Positions 34,538-44,600 of a stretch of DNA of 64,000 nt are shown one piece after another. The notes beneath the pieces were generated by a model. That model was not told where the DNA came from and searched no databases. It worked only from the letters and a program-made list of their open reading frames with translations. Source of the DNA: CAZZCU01 sp964652825 (GTDB lineage Bacteria > Bdellovibrionota_B > Oligoflexia > Oligoflexales > CAZZCU01); NCBI GenBank assembly GCA_964652825.1, contig CAZZCU010000012.1, positions 9,658-73,657 of the forward strand. The letters are read 5' to 3'. The position numbers and the translations under genes were made by a program. Each line of letters starts with the position of its first letter. The stretch's first letter is position 1.

Positions 34538-35764
34538 TTACATTTCTTTTTTGAGATTTTCGTCGAGCTTATCCAAGAACTTGTTGGTCGTGAGGTAGCT
34601 GTCCTTAGGTGCGCTGCTACCGTGGATACACACCGCCAGGTCCTTAGTCATAAAGCCTGCCTCGATCGTGTTCACACAAACTTTCTCAAGTGCTTCGGCG
34701 AATTTTACCACGTCGGGAGTCTCGTCGAGTTTGCCGCGATGCGCCAGACCTTGGGTCCAGGCAAAGATACTGGCGATCGGATTGGTGCTGGTCTCTCTAC
34801 CGGCTTGATGTTCGCGATAATGACGAGTGACGGTGCCGTGCGCGGCTTCGGTCTCGATCGTGCGGCCGTTAGGACACATTAAGACCGAGGTCATCATGCC
34901 CAGACTACCGAATCCTTGCGCCACCGTGTCAGATTGTACGTCGCCATCGTAGTTCTTGCAGGCCCAGAGGATACCACCGTCCCATTTAAGAACCTGTGCC
35001 ACCATATCGTCGATAAGACGATGTTCGTAGGTTAGTTTTGCAGTTTTAAATTTTGCTTCAAACTCGTCAGCAAAAACTTTGGCGAAGATATCTTTGAAAC
35101 GGCCATCATAAACTTTTAGGATGGTGTTTTTCGTCGACAAGTAAACCGGATAGTTTTTGCTCAGGCCGTAGGCAAAGCACGAGCGGGCAAAGCCGGCGAT
35201 CGATTCATCCGTGTTGTACATGCCCATCGCGATGCCGGGATTTTTGAAGTCCATGACCTCCCAGGTTTTGGCTTCGCCACCGCCAGCCGGTTCAAATACC
35301 ATCTTTAGTTTACCGGCGCCGGGAATAATCACATCGGTTGCTTTGTATTGATCAGCATGAGCATGACGACCAACCACAATCGGGCGTTTCCAATTTGGTA
35401 CCAGACGCGGGATATTCCGGCAGATAATCGGCTCGCGAAACACCGTGCCGCCTAAGTAATTGCGGATAGTGCCATTCGGGCTTTTCCACATTTTTGTGAG
35501 ACTGAATTCCTTAACCCGGGCTTCATCCGGAGTAATGGTCGCACATTTGATGCCGACATCATGATCTTTGATAGCTTTTGCTGCGTCGAGGGTGACTTGA
35601 TCTCCGGTTTTGTCACGGTTTTCGATACCTAAATCAAAATACAATAAGTTCACATCCAAATAGGGGAGAATCAGTTTCTTCTTTATCTCAGCCCAAATGA
35701 TGCGAGTCATCTCGTCGCCGTCGAGTTCCACTACAGGTTTTGCGACTTTGATCTTAGCGGCCAT
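34538..35764 (-). CDS. icd: NADP-dependent isocitrate dehydrogenase (eukaryotic-type, homodimeric)
   Basis: The 408-residue enzyme is of the type shared with mitochondria and many bacteria, not the E. coli Icd type. It has VVELDGDEMTRIIW, the substrate-binding KSPNGTIRNYLGGTVFREPI, the metal-site YDGDVQSD and the NADP loop EAAHGTVTRHYREHQAG. It oxidises isocitrate to 2-oxoglutarate. Unusually it is the third gene of an operon with nuoB and an ATPase-like protein, 26 bases downstream of the latter. Confidence 0.95.
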   Translation of the reverse strand: MAAKIKVAKPVVELDGDEMTRIIWAEIKKKLILPYLDVNLLYFDLGIENRDKTGDQVTLDAAKAIKDHDVGIKCATITPDEARVKEFSLTKMWKSPNGTIRNYLGGTVFREPIICRNIPRLVPNWKRPIVVGRHAHADQYKATDVIIPGAGKLKMVFEPAGGGEAKTWEVMDFKNPGIAMGMYNTDESIAGFARSCFAYGLSKNYPVYLSTKNTILKVYDGRFKDIFAKVFADEFEAKFKTAKLTYEHRLIDDMVAQVLKWDGGILWACKNYDGDVQSDTVAQGFGSLGMMTSVLMCPNGRTIETEAAHGTVTRHYREHQAGRETSTNPIASIFAWTQGLAHRGKLDETPDVVKFAEALEKVCVNTIEAGFMTKDLAVCIHGSSAPKDSYLTTNKFLDKLDENLKKEM

Positions 35765-35790
35765 ATAATTCTCCTTAGTAAATACAAATA

Positions 35791-36753
35791 TTATTTGCGA
35801 AAATAATGTATGGAACGTGGCATTCGGGCAAAATCACGCAACTGGTCGTGATTGTCAATCAGCGCAATAACTTCGGTGCATTCACCGGCTTCCACATTAC
35901 AGATAAGCGCATGGCAGCAATAGAAAATTTTGAACAGGCCAAGACCAGCGCCACCGGCTTTGGTATCGATCAGTTTGTTGCTGTCATCGCGCCGCAAAAC
36001 TTTCTTTAAGTAATCGAGAAATTTATCTTGGCGCAAAGCGCCGAAGGGGTCGCGCACGCTGATAGCAAAGGTATCGCCATCGCAGGCGTAACTTAACGTC
36101 GGACGCTCTTCCGGCTCGAGAGTGATTACGGAGTTGCGTGACATGCCTTTGAAACGCTCAATGCCGGCGGCGACCGGTGCATCGTAAATGGCATTCATCA
36201 GCATTTCTTCGGTGATTCCAAAAATCATCTTGGCAATGCTTTGGCCGAGTTGATTTTGCTCGGCAAATCGCAGTGTTTCGGTATTTAGATTTTCGCGCTC
36301 CTGTGAGCCTTTAACTTCGACGTGATGCTGATAAGTGCCAGGCAATAGGTATTTTTCCAGACCGAAAATATCACGGGTCAGAATTTTCTGAATCGTTACG
36401 CGCAGCTCATGCGCCAGCCAGTTGGCGTTGTTGCGATTGGCGATTACATGATCGAGGAGTTGATGATCTTGGCCGGCAAGAGCCGGACTGTAAATGTGCA
36501 TTGGCTGGCTCGTGACCAGAATTGTCGTCGCGTCCGGATGGCGTTGGCGAACCGAACGGAATAGCTCGGGGTCGGCCTGGTTGGCCAGAAACACTGCTAA
36601 ATTGCCGATCGGTAGGGCCTGGATCGCGGCCGCGGCGGCTTGTGCATCGGTGACGATCTGCGCTACGGCATCGCCGCTGGCGACTTGCAACGCCGTAACA
36701 TTGGGTAACGCCTTATCGGTCGACGCATCGAGATAAATGATATTTTGTGCCAT
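35791..36753 (-). CDS. protein with receiver-like N-terminus and HATPase-like C-terminus
   Basis: A 320-residue soluble protein. The first 130 residues alternate strands and helices like a response-regulator receiver but have no clear phosphoacceptor site. Residues about 170 to 310 look like a GHKL ATPase of the anti-sigma/RsbW kind: TEEMLMNAIYDAP resembles the N box and AGGAGLGLFKIFYCC the G box. It may be a regulatory kinase or binding protein. It lies between nuoB (ten bases upstream) and icd, so it may tie regulation to central metabolism. The assignment rests on short motifs only. Confidence 0.55.
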   Translation of the reverse strand: MAQNIIYLDASTDKALPNVTALQVASGDAVAQIVTDAQAAAAAIQALPIGNLAVFLANQADPELFRSVRQRHPDATTILVTSQPMHIYSPALAGQDHQLLDHVIANRNNANWLAHELRVTIQKILTRDIFGLEKYLLPGTYQHHVEVKGSQERENLNTETLRFAEQNQLGQSIAKMIFGITEEMLMNAIYDAPVAAGIERFKGMSRNSVITLEPEERPTLSYACDGDTFAISVRDPFGALRQDKFLDYLKKVLRRDDSNKLIDTKAGGAGLGLFKIFYCCHALICNVEAGECTEVIALIDNHDQLRDFARMPRSIHYFRK

Positions 36754-36763
36754 GGATAGACTA

Positions 36764-37273
36764 TTATTCCCCGGCGCTTAGGGTGGCATCTGCGTCTGGT
36801 TTGCGAACGGCGTCACGGGTGATTTTATCCTGTAACGTCATGATGCCGGAGATGACAGCCTCAGGCGTCGGCGGACAGCCGGCGACATAGACATCTACTG
36901 GTAGAATCTGATCAACACCTTGCAGTACATGGTACGCACGGTAGAACCCGCCACTTGATGCGCACGCGCCCATGGCCATCACCCATTTGGGTTCGGCCAT
37001 CTGATCGTAAACTTTGCGAATCACGGGTGCCATTTTTTCCGTGATGGTACCGGCAACAATCATCAGATCAGCTTGGCGTGGTGAGAAGCGAACAACCTCA
37101 GCACCAAAGCGTGCGAGGTCATACTTAGGTCCAACCACCGCCATATATTCGATACCGCAGCAGGCAGTGCCGAAAGGATAGGGCCAGACCGAGTTTTTGC
37201 GGGCCCAGGCCAAGAGTTCTTTGGCTTTTGTTGTAAAAACGGTATTTTCTAGTGTTTGTATCGCATGTTTCAT
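36764..37273 (-). CDS. nuoB: NADH-quinone oxidoreductase subunit B
   Basis: The 169-residue protein has all four ligands of cluster N2: the tandem cysteines in FGTACCGIEYM, then MGACASSGG and VAGCPPTPE. NuoB links the peripheral arm of complex I to the membrane arm. It is encoded here without nuoA or nuoC, first in an operon with an ATPase-like protein and icd. Other complex I genes must lie elsewhere, or this is a specialised second copy. Confidence 0.93.
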   Translation of the reverse strand: MKHAIQTLENTVFTTKAKELLAWARKNSVWPYPFGTACCGIEYMAVVGPKYDLARFGAEVVRFSPRQADLMIVAGTITEKMAPVIRKVYDQMAEPKWVMAMGACASSGGFYRAYHVLQGVDQILPVDVYVAGCPPTPEAVISGIMTLQDKITRDAVRKPDADATLSAGE

Positions 37274-37335
37274 CGCAGCAACCCCAAATATCCGCTTCCG
37301 GAAACTTCAGCCTAAGGTAAAACCGGTAAAAGTCT

Positions 37336-37349
37336 AGTCTATTTAGACT
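37336..37349. promoter_or_regulatory. palindrome between nuoB and the TolQ-like gene
   Basis: AGTCTATTTAGACT is a 14-base near-perfect palindrome about 65 bases upstream of nuoB and 40 bases upstream of the divergent -35 box. It is a plausible operator for either direction. Confidence 0.3.
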
Positions 37350-37388
37350 TAATCTGCCATTGCACCTAAAAAAAACCAAGGGCGCAGG

Positions 37389-37417
37389 TTGACGCTTTTC
37401 CTCAGGCCACCTAAAAT
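37389..37417 (+). promoter_or_regulatory. sigma-70-like promoter of the trans-envelope machine cluster
   Basis: TTGACG (37389-37394) and TAAAAT (37412-37417) are spaced by exactly 17 bases. The leader that follows contains a small hairpin TCACGG/CCGTGA at 37450-37466 before the GGAGG and ATG of the first gene. Confidence 0.6.
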
Positions 37418-37560
37418 TTTATGTAAACCCTTTGAATTTGTTTTCTTTTTCACGGATTCGCCGTGAGTAAATGAACTTGGGGTGGCCGCCCAGGGCTGGG
37501 TTTGGCCGGTTGAACTACATTATAGATCTGGATCGCATCGATTCATGGAGGACGCGCGCG

Positions 37561-38226
37561 ATGCTTGGAACCCTGAGCCGCATTTTTGAGCAAGGTGGTT
37601 GGCCGGTAATGATATCCATTACCGCGACCCTAATCGTTTCACTGGTCATTATCGTTGAGCGAACATTTCGTTACTGGTTGCAGTACGATTTGACCAATTC
37701 CAGTGGTTTTATGGCGGCTGTACAGAAGATGGTGATGAATAATTCCATCGAGAATGCCATTCGTCTGTGCAAAAAAATGCGGCCAAAATTGCTGCCCTAC
37801 GTATTGGCGGAAGGCTTAAAGCGCGCAAATGATTCCACCGACGAAATTACTAACGCCATGGATCACGCACAGCTTGCCGCATATCCGAATGTCACCAAGC
37901 GTCTACCGTTTCTGGCGACTACCGCAAACGTTGCAACGCTGCTGGGTTTGTTGGGAACCATTTTCGGTCTGATGAAATCCTTTAAGGCAGCGGCAACCGC
38001 GACCGGTGCCCAGAAGCAAACTTTGCTTGCTGAAGGTATCGCCGAAGCTTTGACAGCTACATCGTATGGATTAGGCACCGCTCTATTGTGCTTGTTCGCT
38101 TACGGTATTTTGAGTCTGAAGCAGGCCGCGATCGTAGACGATATCAACAAGAACGCGTCGCGTTTGATCGACCTATTGTATACGCGCAAAATGAAGCTGC
38201 GCGGCGGTAGTTCAAACAATAACTAA
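37561..38226 (+). CDS. MotA/TolQ/ExbB proton channel family protein (AglQ/AglR-like)
   Basis: The 221-residue protein has three hydrophobic helices: one at the N-terminus (VMISITATLIVSLVIIVE), and two in the conserved TolQ core, FLATTANVATLLGLLGTIFGL and ALTATSYGLGTALLCLFAYG. Family members form the stator pentamer that passes protons. I start it at 37561 because GGAGG lies nine bases before this ATG. An ATG at 37471 would add 30 residues. It opens a run of two TolR-like, one barrel, three TPR and one FHA gene, as in the Myxococcus agl/glt clusters. Confidence 0.88.
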   Translation: MLGTLSRIFEQGGWPVMISITATLIVSLVIIVERTFRYWLQYDLTNSSGFMAAVQKMVMNNSIENAIRLCKKMRPKLLPYVLAEGLKRANDSTDEITNAMDHAQLAAYPNVTKRLPFLATTANVATLLGLLGTIFGLMKSFKAAATATGAQKQTLLAEGIAEALTATSYGLGTALLCLFAYGILSLKQAAIVDDINKNASRLIDLLYTRKMKLRGGSSNNN

Positions 38227-38259
38227 GATCATGCCGGTGGCTGGTCGGGGAGAATAAGC

Positions 38260-38799
38260 GTGCGTCGTAGACTTAAGCGTCGCCAACTGGAATACAAAGA
38301 CATCGAGTTAAACATCATGCCGTTTATTGATGTTTTCTCGTTGCTGAATACGTTCTTGTTATTCTCCGCCGTATTCTTGTCCATCGGTATCATTGAAGTA
38401 CAGATTCCGTTCCTGACCAATGCGCCTCCTCCCAAGCAAGAGCGAACGAGGAATCTGCAGATTAATGTTGATATTGATATCGAGAAAGTCGAACTGACAA
38501 CGTCATGGACTGCGGCGCCCGTGAATGAGCAAAAGCAATCGTTTGCATTGAACGCGACAGGTGTCGCTGAATTGCATACGCGTTTGGTGGCATTGCGGCA
38601 GCAGCACGAGGAAACCGATTTAGTCACGGTCTTCTCCGAGGACGATGTCATTTATGAAAAACTGACGATGGTTTTGGATGCGATCAAATTTCTTGATGAA
38701 AATGATCCGCGTTTCCGTGAGATCGATCCACGAACCAAAGAATCTCATACTAGCGCGTTTTTATATCCAAAAATTGTCATGGGCAGCGTAATGCTTTAA
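38260..38799 (+). CDS. ExbD/TolR family protein (first copy)
   Basis: The 179-residue protein has the ExbD/TolR plan: short basic cytoplasmic tail, then LNIMPFIDVFSLLNTFLLFSAV with the proton-path aspartate in the single helix, then a periplasmic domain. It would pair with the TolQ-like protein and a second ExbD protein, as AglS does in Myxococcus. It starts with GTG, with GGGGAG eight bases upstream. The periplasmic part is longer than in ExbD and contains a central unassigned region. Confidence 0.85.
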   Translation: MRRRLKRRQLEYKDIELNIMPFIDVFSLLNTFLLFSAVFLSIGIIEVQIPFLTNAPPPKQERTRNLQINVDIDIEKVELTTSWTAAPVNEQKQSFALNATGVAELHTRLVALRQQHEETDLVTVFSEDDVIYEKLTMVLDAIKFLDENDPRFREIDPRTKESHTSAFLYPKIVMGSVML

Positions 38800-38811
38800 G
38801 GGAATATTGTT

Positions 38812-39303
38812 ATGGCAAGTGCAGGTGGGAATTCCCGCGAATCGATTTCGTTAAACCTCAATCCCTTGCTGGACGTGTTTAGTATTCTAATCACGTTCTT
38901 GCTGATGAGTTTCTCGACGGATCCGATCAGCCACGATGTTCCCAAGGATCTGACATTGCCGGAATCAAAGACGATTGCAGCACTTGATGAGATTCCAACG
39001 GTTATTGTCACCAGAAACGAAGTTTTGGTCGGCGATAAAAAGATCGCCAACGTGATCGGTGGTGATGTCGAGGAGAGAGATCGCGCGCAGGGCGCGATAT
39101 TTCCATTGTATGAAGAACTGAAAATTTTGGCCGAGCAAAACAAAAAACTGGCCAAGACCGAAGTCGATAAAAATAAAACCGGCACGCTGACAGTTGAAAT
39201 CGATAAGGATCATCGATTTAAGCTTCTCAAGCGCGTCATGATTTCTGGTCAACAAGCTGAATTTATCACCTATAAGCTGACGGTATCTAAGGAGCTTAAC
39301 TAA
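38812..39303 (+). CDS. ExbD/TolR family protein (second copy)
   Basis: This 163-residue protein again has the TolR membrane segment, SLNLNPLLDVFSILITFLLMS, with the conserved aspartate, followed by a periplasmic domain with a charged helical stretch (EELKILAEQNKKL). Two different ExbD/TolR genes after one TolQ is the arrangement of Agl-type stators. It follows the first copy by 12 bases and precedes the barrel gene by two. Confidence 0.85.
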   Translation: MASAGGNSRESISLNLNPLLDVFSILITFLLMSFSTDPISHDVPKDLTLPESKTIAALDEIPTVIVTRNEVLVGDKKIANVIGGDVEERDRAQGAIFPLYEELKILAEQNKKLAKTEVDKNKTGTLTVEIDKDHRFKLLKRVMISGQQAEFITYKLTVSKELN

Positions 39304-39305
39304 TC

Positions 39306-40073
39306 GTGTTTTCCAGGGATGGAAACCAGACGACACATAGACGGAAACTCATATCTATAGCTTTAGGTCTGAGTTGTTTGCTGATATCGCACGCCTTCGT
39401 TCCGCCGATTGCCGCCGACGAAAAATTTGAGAACTACGAAGTTCGCGTTATCCGTCCCAAATATTTCACCAAGACCGGCCGTTTTGAAATGGGCGCGCAA
39501 ATGAGCGTCGTTATGAACGAGACTTTTATTTATACCTTTTTGGCGACCGGCCTGATGACCTATCACTTCTCCGAAACTTTGGCGATCGAGGGTGCGGGAT
39601 CGTTTGGTATTTCTGTTGAGAAAGAAGATAAGCGTATTCTGGATGATGAGTTTGGTATTAAGACCCAGATTTTCGAGACGCTTTATGCAATGGAAGCCGC
39701 GCTGCAGTGGACGCCGATTTATGGCAAGTGGCAGTTGCCGAACGGCCGACTCATTTATTTTGATACCTTTCTCGCTGTTGGTGGTGGTTTAACCGGTATC
39801 AATTGGCGTTATAGCAAATTCTGTACGCCGCCTCCGGAAGGTTCGACCGCTAATCCGGCGCCGGCAGATCAGGTAAAGTCCTATCCGACAATTCTCATAG
39901 GTGGCGGTCAGCGTTTCTTTGTGAAGCGGGATATGGCAATCAAGTGGGATATTCGTAATCACTCGCTAATGTACAGTACTATTGATGGCGAATGTGATCC
40001 GGAAAACTCATCGGGCGGCAGCGGTGTGCATCACAACATTACGATGCAGATAGGGGCCTCGAAGTTTTTCTAG
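39306..40073 (+). CDS. outer-membrane beta-barrel protein, myxobacterial type
   Basis: The 255-residue protein has a signal peptide (residues about 14 to 36, ending PIAADE) and then alternating amphipathic strands such as FEMGAQMSVVMNETFIYTFLATG, ending with the aromatic FF typical of outer-membrane barrels. The family is known from Myxococcus and relatives, where members are GltA/GltB/GltH-like. It is likely the outer-membrane part of the machine. It starts with GTG two bases after the second TolR gene. Confidence 0.8.
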   Translation: MFSRDGNQTTHRRKLISIALGLSCLLISHAFVPPIAADEKFENYEVRVIRPKYFTKTGRFEMGAQMSVVMNETFIYTFLATGLMTYHFSETLAIEGAGSFGISVEKEDKRILDDEFGIKTQIFETLYAMEAALQWTPIYGKWQLPNGRLIYFDTFLAVGGGLTGINWRYSKFCTPPPEGSTANPAPADQVKSYPTILIGGGQRFFVKRDMAIKWDIRNHSLMYSTIDGECDPENSSGGSGVHHNITMQIGASKFF

Positions 40074-40114
40074 TCAATTTCTGTTTATTCGCGTCTGGGT
40101 TTTGGAGATAGAGT

Positions 40115-41653
40115 TTGTCATTTAAAGTCGCCGCAAAATTTACGTTAATAACTGGCATTGCCATCGCAATGGTGTCGACGCCGGCTTATGCGAATTACCA
40201 GGCTGCGCAGGCGGCTTTGGGACGGCGAGATTTTGCGACGGCAGCGAGTGGTTTTTTTCAGGCGTTTGCTTATCCGAAGGATCGCGCGGAAAAAGCCAAA
40301 GCAGAATGGGGCCTCGCACAGAGTTTATATAGTCTCGGTTTGTATTATTCAGCTTCCAAGTATTACAGCGTTATTGTTCGGAGAGGGAACGTCCCGGATA
40401 ATCCGTTTTTCCGCGGCGCCTTGGAGAAGCTTGGTACAATTAACAGCACCATCAGCCTTGGTCAATCGCACGTAGTTCAGCTTTTCAAAGGTAAGCTGGA
40501 TCCCGCTGCGGTCCCCGGACCAGCGCGTGGTTTTTATTTTTACTATCTGGGTGTCGAGGCATTTCAGGCGGCTCAATACGAGAAAGCAGCTTCGTTCTTC
40601 CGGCGTGTTCCCGCCGGTAGTTCCTATCACATTCGTGCGACATTTCACGAAGGCGTGATCGCAAACTTGCAGGGTCGTCATAGTCAGGCCATCAGCTCGT
40701 TTCAACGGGTGATCAATGCTGCTGGTCGCGGCGATCGTGGTGATGAGTTGCGGGAAGCCGCCACCATCAATATCGCGCGCGTTCACTACGAAACCCGGCG
40801 TTTCCGCCAGGCAATCGCCTATTACTCTCAGATACCGCGCGGTGCTGACAATAACTGGCTTGACGCAGTGTGGGAGGCGTCGTGGGCGTTCTTCCTAATG
40901 CAAAATCATAATAGTACGCTTGGCAATATTCACACGATCCATTCGCCGTTTTTTGAAAATCGGTTTTTCCCGGAAAGTTTTATTCTGCAATCAATCACCT
41001 TCCTGCGACTGTGCAAGTTTGACGAAGTGAACAAATCGCTCAGAACTTTCCGCGCACGGTATACGCCGGTTCTGAATGACTTGAATGCGATGATCAATCA
41101 GTACAACAATAATCCCAAAGAGTTTTTCCGCCTGGTTTACAGTTATCGGGTTGGGAATTTGTCTCGTTATAAAAATGCCTGGGAGATTTTGGATAAATTA
41201 TCCCGCGCCGACAGTTATAAAGAAGCTGGTGATACCGTGCGGTTTGCTGATCGTGAGTTGGCGCGGCTGGGCGACTATGGTGGTCGCTGGAAGCAGTCAG
41301 GACTTCTCAAGGAGCTCTCGGACTTTTTGAACGGCAAAAAAACCTGGGCGATTACCGATGCTGGACGTCGCTTACATAAATCCGCCCGTGATTATCAGGC
41401 TTATCTGCGCGATCTATCCGAGCAAACACGTTTGATTCAGGCCGAGCAAATGCTGAGCGTGGTTGATTCGCTGCGTTCACAATTAAATATCAGTACCGCC
41501 GATAAGCGCGCGACGTTTATCGGCGGCATGCAAGAGCTGAATGTTGGTGATCAGTTGGAGTACTGGCCATTTGAAGGTGAGTATTGGGAAGATGAACTCG
41601 GCGGCTATGTCTACAACATCGGCAGCGAATGCAAAAAAGGTAACGATAAGTAA
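40115..41653 (+). CDS. secreted TPR-repeat protein of the trans-envelope cluster (first)
   Basis: The 512-residue protein has a signal peptide (residues 1 to about 26, cleaved near AYA), followed by tetratricopeptide-like helical pairs such as YQAAQAALGRRDFATAASGFFQAF and ALGEYEKAASFF-type QAAQYEKAASFFRRV. It would be a periplasmic scaffold. It starts with TTG at 40115, where GGAG lies eight bases upstream. In the Glt clusters of Myxococcus, TPR proteins connect the inner and outer parts; a similar role is inferred. Confidence 0.78.
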   Translation: MSFKVAAKFTLITGIAIAMVSTPAYANYQAAQAALGRRDFATAASGFFQAFAYPKDRAEKAKAEWGLAQSLYSLGLYYSASKYYSVIVRRGNVPDNPFFRGALEKLGTINSTISLGQSHVVQLFKGKLDPAAVPGPARGFYFYYLGVEAFQAAQYEKAASFFRRVPAGSSYHIRATFHEGVIANLQGRHSQAISSFQRVINAAGRGDRGDELREAATINIARVHYETRRFRQAIAYYSQIPRGADNNWLDAVWEASWAFFLMQNHNSTLGNIHTIHSPFFENRFFPESFILQSITFLRLCKFDEVNKSLRTFRARYTPVLNDLNAMINQYNNNPKEFFRLVYSYRVGNLSRYKNAWEILDKLSRADSYKEAGDTVRFADRELARLGDYGGRWKQSGLLKELSDFLNGKKTWAITDAGRRLHKSARDYQAYLRDLSEQTRLIQAEQMLSVVDSLRSQLNISTADKRATFIGGMQELNVGDQLEYWPFEGEYWEDELGGYVYNIGSECKKGNDK

Positions 41654-41677
41654 ACGAGAGTATCAAGAACGGATTTT

Positions 41678-44600
41678 ATGAAGACGCATTGGCAAACACC
41701 TGTAATCGGCAAATGGCTCATCGCAATGACGATGGCGGTGGTTTCCGTGCAGGCGTTCGCTGTTGTCGAGACCAGGCGCAGTCGCGTTAACGTTGACGTT
41801 ACCGAGCGTAAACGCGCTAAGACCTCAGGACAGGCTGGCAAGAATAAACTGAACCGCTCCGCGATTTTCACCATTGAAGTTGAAGAAAAGCTCATTAAAA
41901 ATATCAATGCAACGATCAGTTATCTGCAAAAACAAGCCGATCGTATGCCCAAGCGCACCGATGGTCGACTCAATCTTCTTGATAAAGTCTTTAACCTTGA
42001 AATCGAAAACGCCGTTTATCTGCGTAATAAAGAAGAGCGCGAGTATGATGAGCGTTGGACTGTATGGGATGAGAATGGCCGGCGTGGCACTGAGCCACGT
42101 TTGAATTCCAATGCTTCCGGCGGCGCGTGGCGCCGAGTGATTAGCAGAGCGGATTTAATCATCAAGGAGTTTCCGCGCAATAAGAAAGCCGATTCGGTTA
42201 TTTTCCATCAAGCGGTAGCTATGCAATACATCGGTCGCGAAAAAGAAGCGGCCAAGATTTATACCCAATTGATTCAGAACTATCCAAATTCGCCGGTCGC
42301 CGGTGATGCCTATGCGGCGTTGGGTGACTACTACTTCGATCGTGATGACTTCCGTAACGCAATGAACAATTTTAAGCAGGCATTACGTTATCGACGTTCC
42401 AAACGCTATTTATGGTCCATGTTTAAGCTTGGATGGTGCAGTTATAATCTCTCCAACTACAAAGAAGCGTTGCGTTACTGGCAACAGGTTGTTGCTGTCG
42501 CCAAATCAGATTCTCAAAAAGAAAATGTACGGCTTAAAGATGAAGCTTTGCGGGATATGGTCTACGCATTCGCCGAGCTTAAAGATGTAGAGACAGCTAT
42601 TCGTTATTATCGGGCCAATGGCGGCAGCCAGTATATCGGTACGTTCCTGCGTCTGTTGGCGCAAACATTTTCCGACCAAGGTCAGTATGCCTTGGCTATC
42701 AAGACTTTGCGGAGATTCCAGGCTACGGTGCCGAATAGTCCTGACGGTCCGGCTGCCGAGAAAGAAATTATCAATCTGGCGTATGAACTCGGTCACATGA
42801 AAGTGGTTTGGGACGAGCTGGAGAAGTTTGAGGGTCGTTACGGCACTAAATCGGCATGGGCAGCGGCCAACGCCGAGGACAAGAAGCTTATTCTTGAAAC
42901 TCAGCAAATGATCAAAGATCAGATGCTTTATTACGCGAAATTCACCCATCAACGCGCGCAAAAGAACAGTAGTGTTCCTCTGCATAATGAGGCGAAAAAA
43001 GGCTACCTTATTTATCTGCGTTCCTATCCGACCGGCAAGGAAGTTGTGGAAATTAAGTATAACCTCGCTGATATCGAGTACTTCCTTAAGAATTATACGC
43101 AGGAAGGCAAGTTTCTTCTGGAGATTGCTTTGCTCGATCGCGAAAAGGCCGTGGTTTACGATGCTAAGAGTGGCAAATCCAGCAATATTCATCGCGATGC
43201 CGCTCTCGGAATGGTGCGTGCATTTGCCCGTGACTTCGAGCCTGATTTTAAAAAGATGGTGCAGCGCAAGCCGGACTTTTCTAAGCCGCCGATTCCTTTA
43301 AGCGCAAAAGCACAAAATTATATTCGCGGCTGTTCGTTATACAGTAAGTGGTATCCAAAAGACGAAAAGGTTGTGAAAACCTGTGATCTCGATACCACCA
43401 AGATTCACTATCAATCGAATAATCGCAAACAGGCGATGCGTTATCTGTGGTTTGTCGCCAATAAATATCCGAATTCCAAAGAAGGTCCTGACTCCGTTGA
43501 GCAGTTGATTCCGCTGTATAGAGATGATCGCGCGGCGCTGTTGAGTGTTGCTGATAAGTTGTTGCAGATTCCCGCATATCGTAAGGGCGAGCTTGGCAAG
43601 AAACTGATGGCGCTTAAGCGCGGCGCTGAAGTCGAAGATATCGCTAAAGAGAAGGATATGTTGAAGCGCGCGCAGCGATTTGAAGCTCAGGCTAAGAAGA
43701 ATCCCAATGATCCGGAATCGGATAAGTTGATTTACAATGCCGCTGGCGACTACGTGAAAGCCGGTGCGGTGGGCGCTGCTATTAGTGCTTACCTCTATTT
43801 GATCAAGCGTTATCCCAAAGCAGCTCAAGTCGAGGATTCATTGTTGCAAGTTGCCAAACTTTACGAGAAGCAACTTGATTTTGCGACGGCTGCCACTTAC
43901 TACCAGGCTTTTGCTCAAAAGTATCCCAAAGCTAAAGAGACAGCCGGCGCCACCGCTAAAGTTTGTGATTTGAATCTGGCAATTGGTTCCGACAAGGCGA
44001 TGGCAACCTGTTTGGCGTTCGCGCAGAGATTTCCAGATGGCGGTCAGCCGGTCATTTATCGTTTGATTGTCGGGCTGGAACGGGCAAAGCGTTATTCACA
44101 GATGGCCGAAGTCATCCGCCGTAATTACCTCAATAAATACAAATTATCGGCTAATGACATCATCATTGAGCACTATCGTATTTATCGCGCGTCCAAAGGT
44201 ACGGGCGCGGCGGCGGCGCAGGCGAGTCGTGATATTGTGGCGATTTTTGAGCGCAATAAAGCCTCGGTTAGTGGTGAGGCGCTGCGTTATGTCGGTGAGC
44301 AGGTATTCCGCAGCGCACAGGCCGAAATTCCGCGTTATCTAAATGTTAAGCTCGCTGGTGGAACCGTTGATCGTTTAGCGGCATCGATCGATGCCAAAGC
44401 TGTGGCGTTGCAACGAGTGAAAACGGCATTTGATCGCGTTACCGCAACCAAGGATTCTTACTGGGGCGTGGCGGCATTGCATCAACTTGGCTATGTCCAT
44501 GAGGCATTTGCCAAAACCTTGGAGAAGCCACCGGCGATTCAAGGCGCCAAGCAAGAGGACGTGCTTAAGCAATTAACACCACAGATTCAACAGCTCAATC

